A stretch of DNA of 64,000 nt from Sulfurimonas sediminis. Its GTDB lineage: Bacteria > Campylobacterota > Campylobacteria > Campylobacterales > Sulfurimonadaceae. The DNA is taken from contig NZ_CP041235.1 in the NCBI RefSeq assembly GCF_014905115.1, forward strand, positions 620,001 to 684,000. Direction: 5' to 3'. The translations under genes were made by a program, and so were the position numbers. The notes under the pieces were generated by a model. That model was not told where the DNA came from. It did no database searches and was given only the letters and a program-made list of their open reading frames with translations. Of the stretch, positions 27,887-35,887 are shown piece by piece; positions within the stretch are counted from its first letter, which is position 1, and each line of letters opens with the position of its first letter.

Positions 27887-28044
27887 GTTTTTCACAAGTC
27901 ATGCTGTAGTATAGGAAAGTACGGGTTCCTTTACACTCCGGAATCGGTACTTCAGTGCCGACTGTTTGTTGCGTTCCTGCCACTCTCAGCCCACCCTAAA
28001 GGATGGGTTCCTTTTGTGTTTCGGAATCGGTACTTCAGTGCCGA
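27887..28044. repeat. REP-like hairpin array, left copy
   Basis: Contains short stem-loops with a shared design, a 7-base G+C-rich stem around a 4-base loop. TCGGTAC-TTCA-GTGCCGA occurs at 27944-27961 and 28027-28044, and CCCACCC-TAAA-GGATGGG at 27990-28007. The AAGTCATGCT segment near 27897 recurs in the right array at 28543. Most of the array matches the right copy as an inverted repeat. Confidence 0.75.
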
Positions 28045-28087
28045 CTTTGTGTCTTAACTGTGTAAAACCTGCATAACAAACAAATAT

Positions 28088-28432
28088 TCAGCCACAGCAC
28101 TTTTTGTATTTTTTGCCACTTCCGCAGGGACAGCTGATATTTCGCTCTATTTTGGAGTTGTAAAGCGTTCCGTCTTTATATTTCCATTGGCCGTCTTCCT
28201 GCACAAAAAAACTTTTTTCATGCAGTACATGTAAGGTGTCGTTTTCTTTGTAATAGGCTTTAAACTCGACCGTGTCTGCTGTTACATGTAACACATCCAG
28301 TCTCAGCCATTCCAATTCAGGCGTTTGCTGTAACTCTTCAACTGTTTGTGAAACAGAAGTCTGCGCCAAATATTCCCAGTCTTTTTTTACAAATGCCTCG
28401 TATCTGCTTATCATTAACTCTTTTGGTGTCAT
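28088..28432 (-). CDS. YchJ-like protein with C-terminal SEC-C zinc motif
   Basis: Small 114-residue protein. Residues about 1-90 look like an NTF2-like YchJ domain (SRYEAFVKKDWEYLAQT, VEFKAYYKENDTLHVLHEKSFF), and the tail CPCGSGKKYKKCCG is a canonical SEC-C zinc-binding motif. YchJ proteins often also have an N-terminal SEC-C; this one has only the C-terminal one. It sits alone between two inverted hairpin arrays, an unusual setting. Function unknown. Confidence 0.85.
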   Translation of the reverse strand: MTPKELMISRYEAFVKKDWEYLAQTSVSQTVEELQQTPELEWLRLDVLHVTADTVEFKAYYKENDTLHVLHEKSFFVQEDGQWKYKDGTLYNSKIERNISCPCGSGKKYKKCCG

Positions 28433-28500
28433 AAAAGTTCCGTTTTTTAGATAGAATTATACTGTATATCCAACTGTTTTTTAGATTCAGGCTTTTGCAG

Positions 28501-28708
28501 CCTAAAGGTCGGCACTACAGAAAAAAATTTAGTTTTTCTCTCAAGTCATGCTTTAGCATAGAAAGTACCGATTCCGAAATACAGAGGAACCCGTACTTCA
28601 GTGCGGGCAAGCGTGGCAGGAACGCAACAACAGTCGGCACTAAAGTACCGATTCCGAAGTATGGAGGAACCCATCCTTCAGGGTGGGCTGGTATGGCTTC
28701 AAAGCCGA
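28501..28708. repeat. REP-like hairpin array, right copy (inverted relative to the left)
   Basis: Hairpins of the same design as the left array: CCCGTAC-TTCA-GTGCGGG at 28590-28607, TCGGCAC-TAAA-GTACCGA at 28634-28651, CCCATCC-TTCA-GGGTGGG at 28670-28687 and a weaker GGCTT-AAGCC near 28695-28707. A first unit starting GTCGGCAC at 28509 is split by about 50 bases containing the AAGTCATGCT segment. A short open frame runs through the array but is repeat-derived. Confidence 0.75.
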
Positions 28709-28737
28709 GATGGCAAGGTTACAAAAAAAGGTAGAAA

Positions 28738-30822
28738 ATGAAGATAAAATCACTCTATATCGCCGCACAGGAAAAAAATGCCGGGACACTCTTTGTTTCC
28801 ATGGGGATGATGGAAATACTCAAGCGTAAACTGCATCGTGTCGCTTTTTTTCGCCCGATAATCTTTGATAAAAACATACGTGACGGCGATATAGACTTTA
28901 TTTTACAGCGTTATAGTCTCGATATAGACTATGCAGCGTGTTACGGTTTTGACATTAAAGAGGTCGAAGAGATGATCTCCAAAAAAGAGGATAATCTGCT
29001 GATTACGCAACTCTTGGATAAGTTTAAAAAGCTTGAACGTGAGTATGATTTTGTACTGTGTGAAGGGATTCGGCGCTCTTTTTTAACCTCGACCATCAGT
29101 TATGATTTAAATGTCAAAATCGCCCAAAATTTTGCCGCACCCGTGATAACCGTCATCAAAGCCGACAGTGCCACAACAAAAGAGATATATGAAAATGTTT
29201 TGATTGAAAATGAGTATCTGACTTCTGAGGGATGTACCCATTTCGCCACATTTGTCAACAGAGTCCATGAAGAACAGTATCAAGAGTTGCAAAAAATGTT
29301 TGAAAAAGTGCCTTATACTGTTTACTTCTTAAAAGAGGTGAGGGAGCTGAATCTGCCTACGATAGAGGATGTGATGGAAACACTTGGTGCAAAAAAGATC
29401 CTGCTTGGGAGCTATGATCATACCAGAGTGATCAAAAATGTCAAAGTTGCAGCGCTGACACTCGATAATTTTTTAGAACATATCGAAGAAGAAGATCTCG
29501 TCATTGTCCCGGCTGACAGATCTGACATTATTTTAGGGCTGTTTGGCGCCTTGCACTCTTCAAGTTATCCGAATATTGCTGCGATTATTTTTCCTTTTAG
29601 CATGAAGCTCAATAAAAATATTCAAAAGCTCATAGAAGGGCTCAACAGCTTCAAAGTGCCGATACTCTGCGTGGATACTGATACTTTTGAAACAGCAAGA
29701 GATGTCATGAAAGTGCACTCAAGACTGCGTGCTCATTCTGAGCGAAAAATTGCACTTGCTTTGGGACTTTTTAACAGCAGTGTGGATATAAAAAGTATAG
29801 AAGCAAAGATAGCAACAACCTACAGTGATATTATGACGCCGCAGATGTTTGAATACAAACTTTTTTACATGGCGTCGCAAAACAAAAAAAGAATTGTGTT
29901 GCCCGAATCAAGTGATGAACGCATTTTAAGAGCAGCGGAAATAATTTTAAGAAGAGGGGTTGCGGAGATTATTTTTATAGGTGATGAAGTAGAACTCAAA
30001 GGGCGTTATCTGCGTTTGGGTCTTGATTTGTCCTTGGCAACTATAGTCAATCATCTCTCATCCCCGTTGATAGAAAAGTTTACGGATGTTTTTTATGAGC
30101 TGAGAAAGCACAAAGGTCTGACAAAAGAGGCAGCCAAAGATGCAATGTTACATGTAAACTACTTTGCCACAATGATGGTACAACTCGGCTATGCCGACGG
30201 TATGGTAAGCGGTGCCATTCATGCAACGGCAGACACCATTCGTCCCGCTTTGCAGATTATAAAAACAAAACCGGAGTTTTCTGTTGTTTCAAGTGTCTTT
30301 TTTATGTGTCTCAAAACAAAAGTGCTTGTCTACGGGGATTGTGCCATTAATCAAGATCCCGATGCACAGACACTGGCCGAAATTGCCATTGCGTCGGCGC
30401 AAAGTGCTAAAATGTTCGGTATTGAACCAAAAATTGCCATGCTTTCATACTCGACGGGAGAGAGCGGGCATGGCTTAGATGTTGACAAAGTAAGAACTGC
30501 CACACAAATTGTACGCCAAAAACGACCGGATTTACTTGTCGAAGGGCCTATTCAGTATGATGCAGCCATAGACAAAGCAGTCGCAAAAATCAAACTGCCA
30601 CATTCAAAAGTGGCAGGGGAAGCGACGGTATTTATCTTTCCGGATTTAAACACAGGCAACAATACCTATAAAGCCGTGCAACGCTCAAGCGGAGCCATCG
30701 CCATCGGCCCTGTGTTGCAGGGTTTAAACAAGCCTGTCAATGATTTAAGTCGAGGCTGTCTGGTAGAAGACATTGTCAATACCGTAGCCATTACAGCCAT
30801 TCAGGCGGGAGAAAACGAATGA
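28738..30822 (+). CDS. pta: Phosphate acetyltransferase
   Basis: Interconverts acetyl-CoA and acetyl phosphate. Long-form Pta of 694 residues: an N-terminal P-loop-like/BioD-like domain (KSLYIAAQEKNAGTLFVSMG; a degenerate P-loop), a DRTGG domain (about 215-325) and the C-terminal catalytic PTA_PTB domain (RIVLPESSDERILRAAEII, YADGMVSGAIHATADTIRPA, LNTGNNTYKAVQRSSGAIAIGP). ATG follows AAAGGTAGAAA. Overlaps ackA by 4 bases (ATGA), so acetate activation is one operon. Confidence 0.96.
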   Translation: MKIKSLYIAAQEKNAGTLFVSMGMMEILKRKLHRVAFFRPIIFDKNIRDGDIDFILQRYSLDIDYAACYGFDIKEVEEMISKKEDNLLITQLLDKFKKLEREYDFVLCEGIRRSFLTSTISYDLNVKIAQNFAAPVITVIKADSATTKEIYENVLIENEYLTSEGCTHFATFVNRVHEEQYQELQKMFEKVPYTVYFLKEVRELNLPTIEDVMETLGAKKILLGSYDHTRVIKNVKVAALTLDNFLEHIEEEDLVIVPADRSDIILGLFGALHSSSYPNIAAIIFPFSMKLNKNIQKLIEGLNSFKVPILCVDTDTFETARDVMKVHSRLRAHSERKIALALGLFNSSVDIKSIEAKIATTYSDIMTPQMFEYKLFYMASQNKKRIVLPESSDERILRAAEIILRRGVAEIIFIGDEVELKGRYLRLGLDLSLATIVNHLSSPLIEKFTDVFYELRKHKGLTKEAAKDAMLHVNYFATMMVQLGYADGMVSGAIHATADTIRPALQIIKTKPEFSVVSSVFFMCLKTKVLVYGDCAINQDPDAQTLAEIAIASAQSAKMFGIEPKIAMLSYSTGESGHGLDVDKVRTATQIVRQKRPDLLVEGPIQYDAAIDKAVAKIKLPHSKVAGEATVFIFPDLNTGNNTYKAVQRSSGAIAIGPVLQGLNKPVNDLSRGCLVEDIVNTVAITAIQAGENE

Positions 30823-31853
30823 AAATAGCCGTCATAAACTGTGGAAGTTCTTCACTGAAATTTAAACTTTTTGAGATGCCGGGTGCCAAGGTGTTACGCA
30901 GTGAACTTGTCGAGCATATCGGTGAGCCAAATTCATCTGTTGCCAACCATTTTGAGGCGATAGAGTCTTTACATGTAAACTTTAGTGAGATTGATGCGGT
31001 AGGACACAGAGTCGTACACGGCGGTGAAAAGTTCAGAGGTTCTGTTTTGATAGATGATGCAGTGGTACAAACAATCAGAAAACTGATTCCTTTGGCACCT
31101 TTGCATAATCCGGCGAATCTCGAAGGCATAGAAGTTGTTCGTCAAAAAGCATCGAATATCCCTCAAATAGCTGTTTTTGACACGGCATTTCACACAACAC
31201 TCAAAAAAGAGGCCTTTGTGTATGCCCTGTCGTATGCTTTATATGAAAAACATGACATCCGCCGTTACGGTTTTCACGGCACTTCGCATGCCTGTTTACT
31301 GCATAAAGCAGCAGCACTGCTTGGAAAAAAAGTACAAGAGACAAACATTATTACCCTGCATCTTGGCAACGGGGCAAGTGCCTGTGCGATAAAAAAGGGA
31401 AAAAGTTGTGATACTTCCATGGGATTTACCCCGCTTGAAGGGCTTGTAATGGGCTCGCGTTGCGGTGACATCGACCCGGCTATAGTTTTGTATCTGCAAA
31501 AGTCTTTACATGTAAACGCAGAGGAAATAGATGAAATGCTAAACAAAAAGTCCGGACTGCTCGGGCTGTGTGGTGAAAATGATGTACGAAACATTGAAAA
31601 ACGCACAGATGAGGCGGCAAAAATGGCAATGGATATAATGGTGCGACGGATTCAAAAGTATATAGGTGCGTATATGGTCCTGCTTGAGGATGTTGATGCC
31701 ATAGTATTTAGCGGCGGTATAGGAGAAAATTCTTCTTATGTACGAGAAAGGGTTATGAATAATAAAATACTTAAAAATATAAAATCGTTAGTGATAAAAA
31801 CAGATGAAGAGTTGCAAATAGTAAATGAGTGTTTGGAAGTTTTAAAAAAATAG
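30819..31853 (+). CDS. ackA: Acetate kinase, short form
   Basis: Converts acetate and ATP to acetyl phosphate, supplying Pta. Family motifs are clear: VINCGSSSLKFKLF, VGHRVVHGGEKF, RRYGFHGTSHA, TLHLGNGASACAI and FSGGIGENSSYVRERV. At 344 residues it is roughly 50 shorter than the usual 395-400; the missing part is near residues 30-60, after the first strands. Active-site segments are retained, so it is probably functional. Confidence 0.94.
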   Translation: MKIAVINCGSSSLKFKLFEMPGAKVLRSELVEHIGEPNSSVANHFEAIESLHVNFSEIDAVGHRVVHGGEKFRGSVLIDDAVVQTIRKLIPLAPLHNPANLEGIEVVRQKASNIPQIAVFDTAFHTTLKKEAFVYALSYALYEKHDIRRYGFHGTSHACLLHKAAALLGKKVQETNIITLHLGNGASACAIKKGKSCDTSMGFTPLEGLVMGSRCGDIDPAIVLYLQKSLHVNAEEIDEMLNKKSGLLGLCGENDVRNIEKRTDEAAKMAMDIMVRRIQKYIGAYMVLLEDVDAIVFSGGIGENSSYVRERVMNNKILKNIKSLVIKTDEELQIVNECLEVLKK

Positions 31854-31902
31854 AAAGTTTATACAGGCATAAAAGCCTGCATAAGATGTGTGAAGTTAAC
31901 TA

Positions 31903-32121
31903 CTAAAGAGGAGTTACGTTCTCAGCCTGTGGGCCTTTTTGACCTTCACCAACTTCGAAAGTTACTCTTTGACCTTCTTCAAGTGAAACACGTCCACCAC
32001 CATTGTTGTTCACTTGACGGAAATGTACGAATACATCTTTTCCACCATTGTCTTGTTCTATGAAACCATAACCTTTTTCGTCGTTAAACCATTTAACTTT
32101 ACCGTCTTGTAATTCTGCCAT
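31903..32121 (-). CDS. cspA: Cold-shock domain protein
   Basis: Single OB-fold RNA/DNA-binding protein of 72 residues with RNP1 KGYGFIEQ and RNP2 VFVHF, acting as an RNA chaperone. An AAGG lies 10 bases before the ATG. Convergent with ackA. A long leader with a stable hairpin lies upstream (see the adjacent entry), as often seen for cold-shock genes. Confidence 0.96.
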   Translation of the reverse strand: MAELQDGKVKWFNDEKGYGFIEQDNGGKDVFVHFRQVNNNGGGRVSLEEGQRVTFEVGEGQKGPQAENVTPL

Positions 32122-32244
32122 TGTCTAGCCTTGTATATTTATTTTGTCAAAAAATTGGGAGAGTCTTTAGGAGGTTTTAACACATAGATCAAAAAACACA
32201 CTAAAGATGAATTCACGCCTCATCTTTCACTTGGCAACAGTATA
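32122..32244 (-). promoter_or_regulatory. cspA promoter and long 5' leader with hairpin
   Basis: On the minus strand a -10 box TATACT (32239-32244) would start a leader of about 110 bases. It contains a perfect 8-bp stem AAAGATGA/TCATCTTT (32203-32210 with 32220-32227) around a 9-base loop, and a CCTCC stretch (plus-strand GGAGG near 32170) that could pair with a ribosome-binding site. Thermo-responsive control is inferred from the family habit. Confidence 0.45.
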
Positions 32245-32303
32245 TCAGCTTTTTTTTAAATAACCAAGAAAATTTGTAGATTTCAATAAATTCTTTTTAT
32301 ATT

Positions 32304-32331
32304 TAAGGTTTTTTTATCAAAAACCGATATT
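32304..32331 (+). promoter_or_regulatory. Sigma28 (FliA)-type promoter
   Basis: TAAGGTTT (32304-32311), a 12-base spacer and CCGATATT (32324-32331) closely match the flagellar sigma28 consensus used in Campylobacterota (TAAAGTTT, about 11-12 bases, CCGATAT/A). The predicted RNA start is about 30 bases before the next gene. The match is by eye. Confidence 0.55.
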
Positions 32332-32368
32332 ACAAATGTAGAAAAAAATTATTGAGAGGGCAATATTT

Positions 32369-32683
32369 ATGGAGATATCTTCAAGCAGTGCAATTCAAAA
32401 TCTATACACAAAAAAACTCTCTGCTGATGATGTCAAAGCGATTAAAAAAGAGATAGCGCAAAATATGAAAGAGATAGCCTTACATGTAAACGAAAAGCCA
32501 AACAGCGTAGATGAGACAATCAATAAAATAGTTTCCAATTTCCAGGATTTTCAAAGTTTTTTAGAGAGTGTAGGCTATGACGGTAAAAAATCCGTAGCCG
32601 ATTTGTCAAAGGAAGAGGGCGAACGTATGCTTCAAAAGATGTTTGAAAAGGCAGATTTTCAAAAGCTTGACATAAAAGTATAA
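32369..32683 (+). CDS. Small protein of unknown function with a sigma28-type promoter
   Basis: A 104-residue soluble protein I do not recognise. It is mostly helical (LSADDVKAIKKEIAQNMKEI, VDETINKIVSNFQDFQSFL) with charged C-terminal helices (SKEEGERMLQKMFEKADF). The ATG follows GAGAGGGCAATATTT. The sigma28-like promoter directly upstream suggests a late flagellar or motility-associated role. It lacks recognisable FlaG or FlgM motifs, so the role is inference only. Confidence 0.65.
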   Translation: MEISSSSAIQNLYTKKLSADDVKAIKKEIAQNMKEIALHVNEKPNSVDETINKIVSNFQDFQSFLESVGYDGKKSVADLSKEEGERMLQKMFEKADFQKLDIKV

Positions 32684-32750
32684 ACGAAAAAAGTAATATT
32701 TAATGAATATTTATGTAAAATCTCTGTAATAATTTTACAAGGCTGAACAA

Positions 32751-34109
32751 TTGAGCATCTACAGAGAATACGACATACGCGGAATATACGAAAAAGAGTT
32801 AAACGAAGAGAGTGTGACAAAAATAGGCTATGCGCTTGCATCTAAAATCAACGGTGAATATGTGGCGGTGGGGTATGATGCCAGAAGTCACTCGCCGATT
32901 CTTTTTGAGTATCTGGTGGCAGGGCTCAATGCAGGCGGGAAAAAAGTCCTTGACATGGGGCTTGTGCCGACACCGGTAAACTACTTTACAAATTATCAGG
33001 AGTGGGATGGCATCGTGCCTGCGGCTTCTGTGATGATAACAGGCTCTCATAATCCGAGTGAATACAACGGTTTTAAGATTACGGTAGACAAAGCGCCGTT
33101 TTTTGGGGAAGATATTTATGCACTTGGGCGTGAGTGCGAGACGATGCAAATGCCGCCAAAAGTCCAAAGAGATGTTAAAAAAATAGAGGCGAAAGAGCGT
33201 TATATTGACTTCATGGTCAATGAATTTCAACACCTTAAAGGTATGCAAACAAAGATAGTCTATGATTGCGGTAACGGTGTGGCAGGTGTCGTGCTGCCTG
33301 AAATCTTTGAAAAACTGGGCTTACATGTAAAGGGTATATATGTAGAGCCTGACGGAACTTTTCCAAATCATCATCCGGATCCTTCGGTAGAAGAAAATCT
33401 CAAAGATGTCAAAGCTCTGCTTGAAAAAGAAGGGGATATTGCTTTTGCGTATGACGGAGATGCAGACCGTATAGCGGTGCTTACACACAAAAACAATATC
33501 AAAGGCGATATGATGGCACTTTTATATGCCATGAAGATGGATAAGCCGACAGTTGTGGGTGAAGTGAAATGCTCACAGGTAATGTATGATGAGTTGGAGC
33601 GCCGCGGGGCAAAGGCGGTGATGTATAAAACAGGGCATTCCAACCTCAAAGTAAAAATGAAAGAGATCAATGCGGATCTGGCATGTGAAGTGAGCGGACA
33701 TGTCTTTTTTAAAAATCGTTATTTCGGCTATGATGATGCGATTTATGCAACACTCAGAATGTTGGAACTCATCAATGACGGTATAGATTTAGATGCAGAA
33801 CTTGCAAAACTGCCTAAAGTGTATTCTACTGAGGAGATTAAAGTAGAGACGACAGAAGCCCAAAAATTTAAAATCATAGAGAAAGTAAAAGAACTGCTGC
33901 AAAATCCGCCTGCCGATTTTCCTCGTATCAAAGATATGATAGATGTGGACGGCGTACGCATAAACTTTGAAAAAGGCTGGGGTTTGGTCCGTGCAAGTAA
34001 CACAACACCGGTTTTGGTAACACGTTTTGAATCCACAGACAAAGAAGAAGCAAAACGTTATGAAACTGCCATCAATGATTTGATAAGCAAAGCAAAAGAA
34101 AGTTTATAA
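32751..34109 (+). CDS. Phosphomannomutase/phosphoglucomutase
   Basis: Alpha-D-phosphohexomutase moving phosphate between C6 and C1 of mannose or glucose, feeding cell-surface polysaccharide synthesis. All four signature loops are present: IYREYDIRGIYE at the start, catalytic Ser in ITGSHNPSEYNGFK, metal loop AYDGDADRIAV, and substrate loop CEVSGHVFFKNRYFGYDDA. The C-terminal phosphate loop reads LVRASNTTPVLVTRFE. Start is TTG with AAGG 8 bases upstream. Length 452 is typical for the AlgC/ManB type. Confidence 0.92.
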   Translation: MSIYREYDIRGIYEKELNEESVTKIGYALASKINGEYVAVGYDARSHSPILFEYLVAGLNAGGKKVLDMGLVPTPVNYFTNYQEWDGIVPAASVMITGSHNPSEYNGFKITVDKAPFFGEDIYALGRECETMQMPPKVQRDVKKIEAKERYIDFMVNEFQHLKGMQTKIVYDCGNGVAGVVLPEIFEKLGLHVKGIYVEPDGTFPNHHPDPSVEENLKDVKALLEKEGDIAFAYDGDADRIAVLTHKNNIKGDMMALLYAMKMDKPTVVGEVKCSQVMYDELERRGAKAVMYKTGHSNLKVKMKEINADLACEVSGHVFFKNRYFGYDDAIYATLRMLELINDGIDLDAELAKLPKVYSTEEIKVETTEAQKFKIIEKVKELLQNPPADFPRIKDMIDVDGVRINFEKGWGLVRASNTTPVLVTRFESTDKEEAKRYETAINDLISKAKESL

Positions 34110-34179
34110 TTTATAAATATAATAAAGATTAGTTAAACTTAATTAGGTAGAATTCCTGTAAAAATACGGAGTTTTGCCA

Positions 34180-34494
34180 ATGCTTTACTATACAATGCTT
34201 TTTCTTGCCTTTTTCTACTTTAAAATCGCCCGCGTTTACAAAAAAGAGGAAAAAGCCAATCTCAATATGAATATTCAAAACACGCTTGTTTTTATTGCAA
34301 TCGTGGCTTTGCTTGTGTATGGTTTTACCCATAAAACATGGTATACAGTTTTACTTGTTTCTTGGCTTTTTCTTATTCTCGCTTCACTTATGGTCTCTGC
34401 TGTGCAGGTCGGTGTTTTTATAGAAGGAAAACCTTTTGTAAAGCTCAGTCATTTATATAAGTTTTTGGCACCTGTAGGCATGCTTCTTTGGTAG
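34180..34494 (+). CDS. Small membrane protein, C-terminus cut by an insertion sequence
   Basis: An unknown 104-residue protein with about three or four hydrophobic segments (LYYTMLFLAFFYF, TLVFIAIVALLVYGF, TVLLVSWLFLILASLMVSAV). ATG 34180 is preceded by CGGAG at proper spacing. The stop TAG is the first three bases of the insertion sequence. Joining the sequence across the insertion restores the frame: after MLLW it would continue FSDVYLWGI and stop at 35837-35839. So only nine residues were lost and the product may still work. Confidence 0.7.
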   Translation: MLYYTMLFLAFFYFKIARVYKKEEKANLNMNIQNTLVFIAIVALLVYGFTHKTWYTVLLVSWLFLILASLMVSAVQVGVFIEGKPFVKLSHLYKFLAPVGMLLW

Positions 34495-35800
34495 GTAAAT
34501 CCCACGAAAAATAAAATAAATCTTAATCAATAGATTCAAAAGAACTGGAAGAAATATTGCTTAGACTCCTAAAACAAGGAGTTTACCATCAAATTAACAC
34601 GCACAAAAGCCTTACTTGAATCGCTAAAAAGTATCCCAGACTATAGAGTAGATACAGGGAAGATAGAATATCCATTGCACGAAGTTCTTTTCATGACACT
34701 TTTTGCACTTATCAAAGGAAATACAACTTTTAAGGATATATTTTCATGGATGATATATAACAAAGACAATGCAATACTCAAAGAGATTTTTGATAAAGAA
34801 GAGATAACGATTCCTTCCAAATCAACATATCATCGTTTATTGATAAACACAGATAATAATGCTTTGGAAAAAGTATTTAGAGAGTTCTTTTTTCCATTCA
34901 TTGCACAAGAAAATATTGCTATTGACGGGAAGTGGCTGAGAGGTAGCGACGTGAATGGTCAATACACACAGGAAAGACATAAAGCAATACTAAATATCTT
35001 GGATAAAGATATAAAAATAGTGTTTGCTCACAAGTTTTTAGATAAAAATAAGAGTAGCGAAATTACTGCACTCAAAGAGGTTTTAAACGATAATATTTTT
35101 AGCAATGAAGGACAGATATTTTCCTTTGATGCACTGCTTACTCAATCAGAGATTCTCAACACTATTGATGAGCAAGGTAACAGATATATAGCAAAACTCA
35201 AAGATAACCAGAAACACCTCAAAGAGAAAGCTATAAAGACCATAGAAGAGTTTAATCAGCCTACAGATAGAGTTGATGATGAAGATAGCTATTTAACTGA
35301 AAACAACAAAAGAGTCTCTCGAAAAGTAGAAGTTTTTCAAAATAAAAGTGCTGATTTAGTTATGTATCATGAGAACTTTCAAAATATTCAATCACTCATT
35401 AAAGTGACGAAAACATTAACAAATGCACAGACTGGTGAAGTTACAATTTCAACTCAATATTTAATGGCTAACTTTAAAACAACTGCAAAAGAGTTTCTTC
35501 AAAAGATACTGCAACATTGGAGAGTGGAAACATATCACTATCACTTAGATATGCTTACTGAAGAAGATGACCATATAGCATATAAAGAGCCTTTCTCTAT
35601 AGCTATTCTTAGAAGTTTTACTGTTAATCTTTATCAGTTGTTTTTAAATGAGAACAAAGATAAAAAGGTACTCCTAACCGGTAAAACTACAATGGCAGAT
35701 ATTAAAAGAAATGCTCTTTATCGTGATGATTTTAGTGTTCAATTGATTGAATCAAACTATATTGATTAAGATTTGTTTTATTTTTCGTGGGATTTACCTA
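34492..35800 (+). mobile_element. ISAs1-type insertion sequence, complete
   Basis: About 1309 bp with terminal inverted repeats of 40 bases differing at one position. They begin TAGGTAAATCCCACG; the left repeat is 34492-34531 and the right repeat 35761-35800. A 9-bp duplication CTTCTTTGG flanks it (34483-34491 and 35801-35809). If the ends are drawn one base further out, the duplication reads as 7 bp; 9 fits the family better. It encodes one transposase. Near-identical ends indicate a recent insertion. Confidence 0.9.
34588..35769 (+). CDS. ISAs1-family transposase with apparent ATC start
   Basis: DDE transposase. Family hallmarks: AIDGKWLRGS, HKAILNILD, FSFDALLTQSEIL, YIAKLKDNQKHL and a C-terminal block with HWRVETYHYHLD and the late catalytic Glu region. 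The first ordinary start (TTG 34675) would drop the conserved N-terminal helices. In frame upstream, IKLTRTKALLESLKSIPDY follows a perfect AAGGAG (34576-34581), and the codon six bases after it is ATC (34588). So translation probably starts at ATC, or an ATG was lost by mutation. From ATC the protein is 393 residues. The stop lies in the right inverted repeat. Confidence 0.85.
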   Translation: MKLTRTKALLESLKSIPDYRVDTGKIEYPLHEVLFMTLFALIKGNTTFKDIFSWMIYNKDNAILKEIFDKEEITIPSKSTYHRLLINTDNNALEKVFREFFFPFIAQENIAIDGKWLRGSDVNGQYTQERHKAILNILDKDIKIVFAHKFLDKNKSSEITALKEVLNDNIFSNEGQIFSFDALLTQSEILNTIDEQGNRYIAKLKDNQKHLKEKAIKTIEEFNQPTDRVDDEDSYLTENNKRVSRKVEVFQNKSADLVMYHENFQNIQSLIKVTKTLTNAQTGEVTISTQYLMANFKTTAKEFLQKILQHWRVETYHYHLDMLTEEDDHIAYKEPFSIAILRSFTVNLYQLFLNENKDKKVLLTGKTTMADIKRNALYRDDFSVQLIESNYID

Positions 35801-35851
35801 CTTCTTTGGTTTAGCGATGTATATTTATGGGGCATTTAACCGCGAATTTGT

Positions 35852-35857
35852 TATAAT
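35852..35857 (+). promoter_or_regulatory. Extended -10 promoter of pyrC
   Basis: TGTTATAAT (TATAAT at 35852-35857, preceded by TG one base upstream) lies 30 bases before the pyrC start and 52 bases after the insertion sequence. It is likely the native promoter, untouched by the insertion. Confidence 0.55.
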
Positions 35858-35887
35858 ATTTGTATTGATAAATTTAAGGAAATTTTT

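Noticed and set aside
27944-28687. CRISPR array
   Set aside because: The repeated units are palindromic and differ in stem sequence and spacing; there are no equal-length unique spacers or cas genes.
28495-28734. A 79-codon open frame just before pta
   Set aside because: It runs through the hairpin array, and its sequence is the translation of repeat units rather than a gene.
34180-34494. Membrane protein as a pseudogene
   Set aside because: Only nine residues are lost, so loss of function cannot be claimed.
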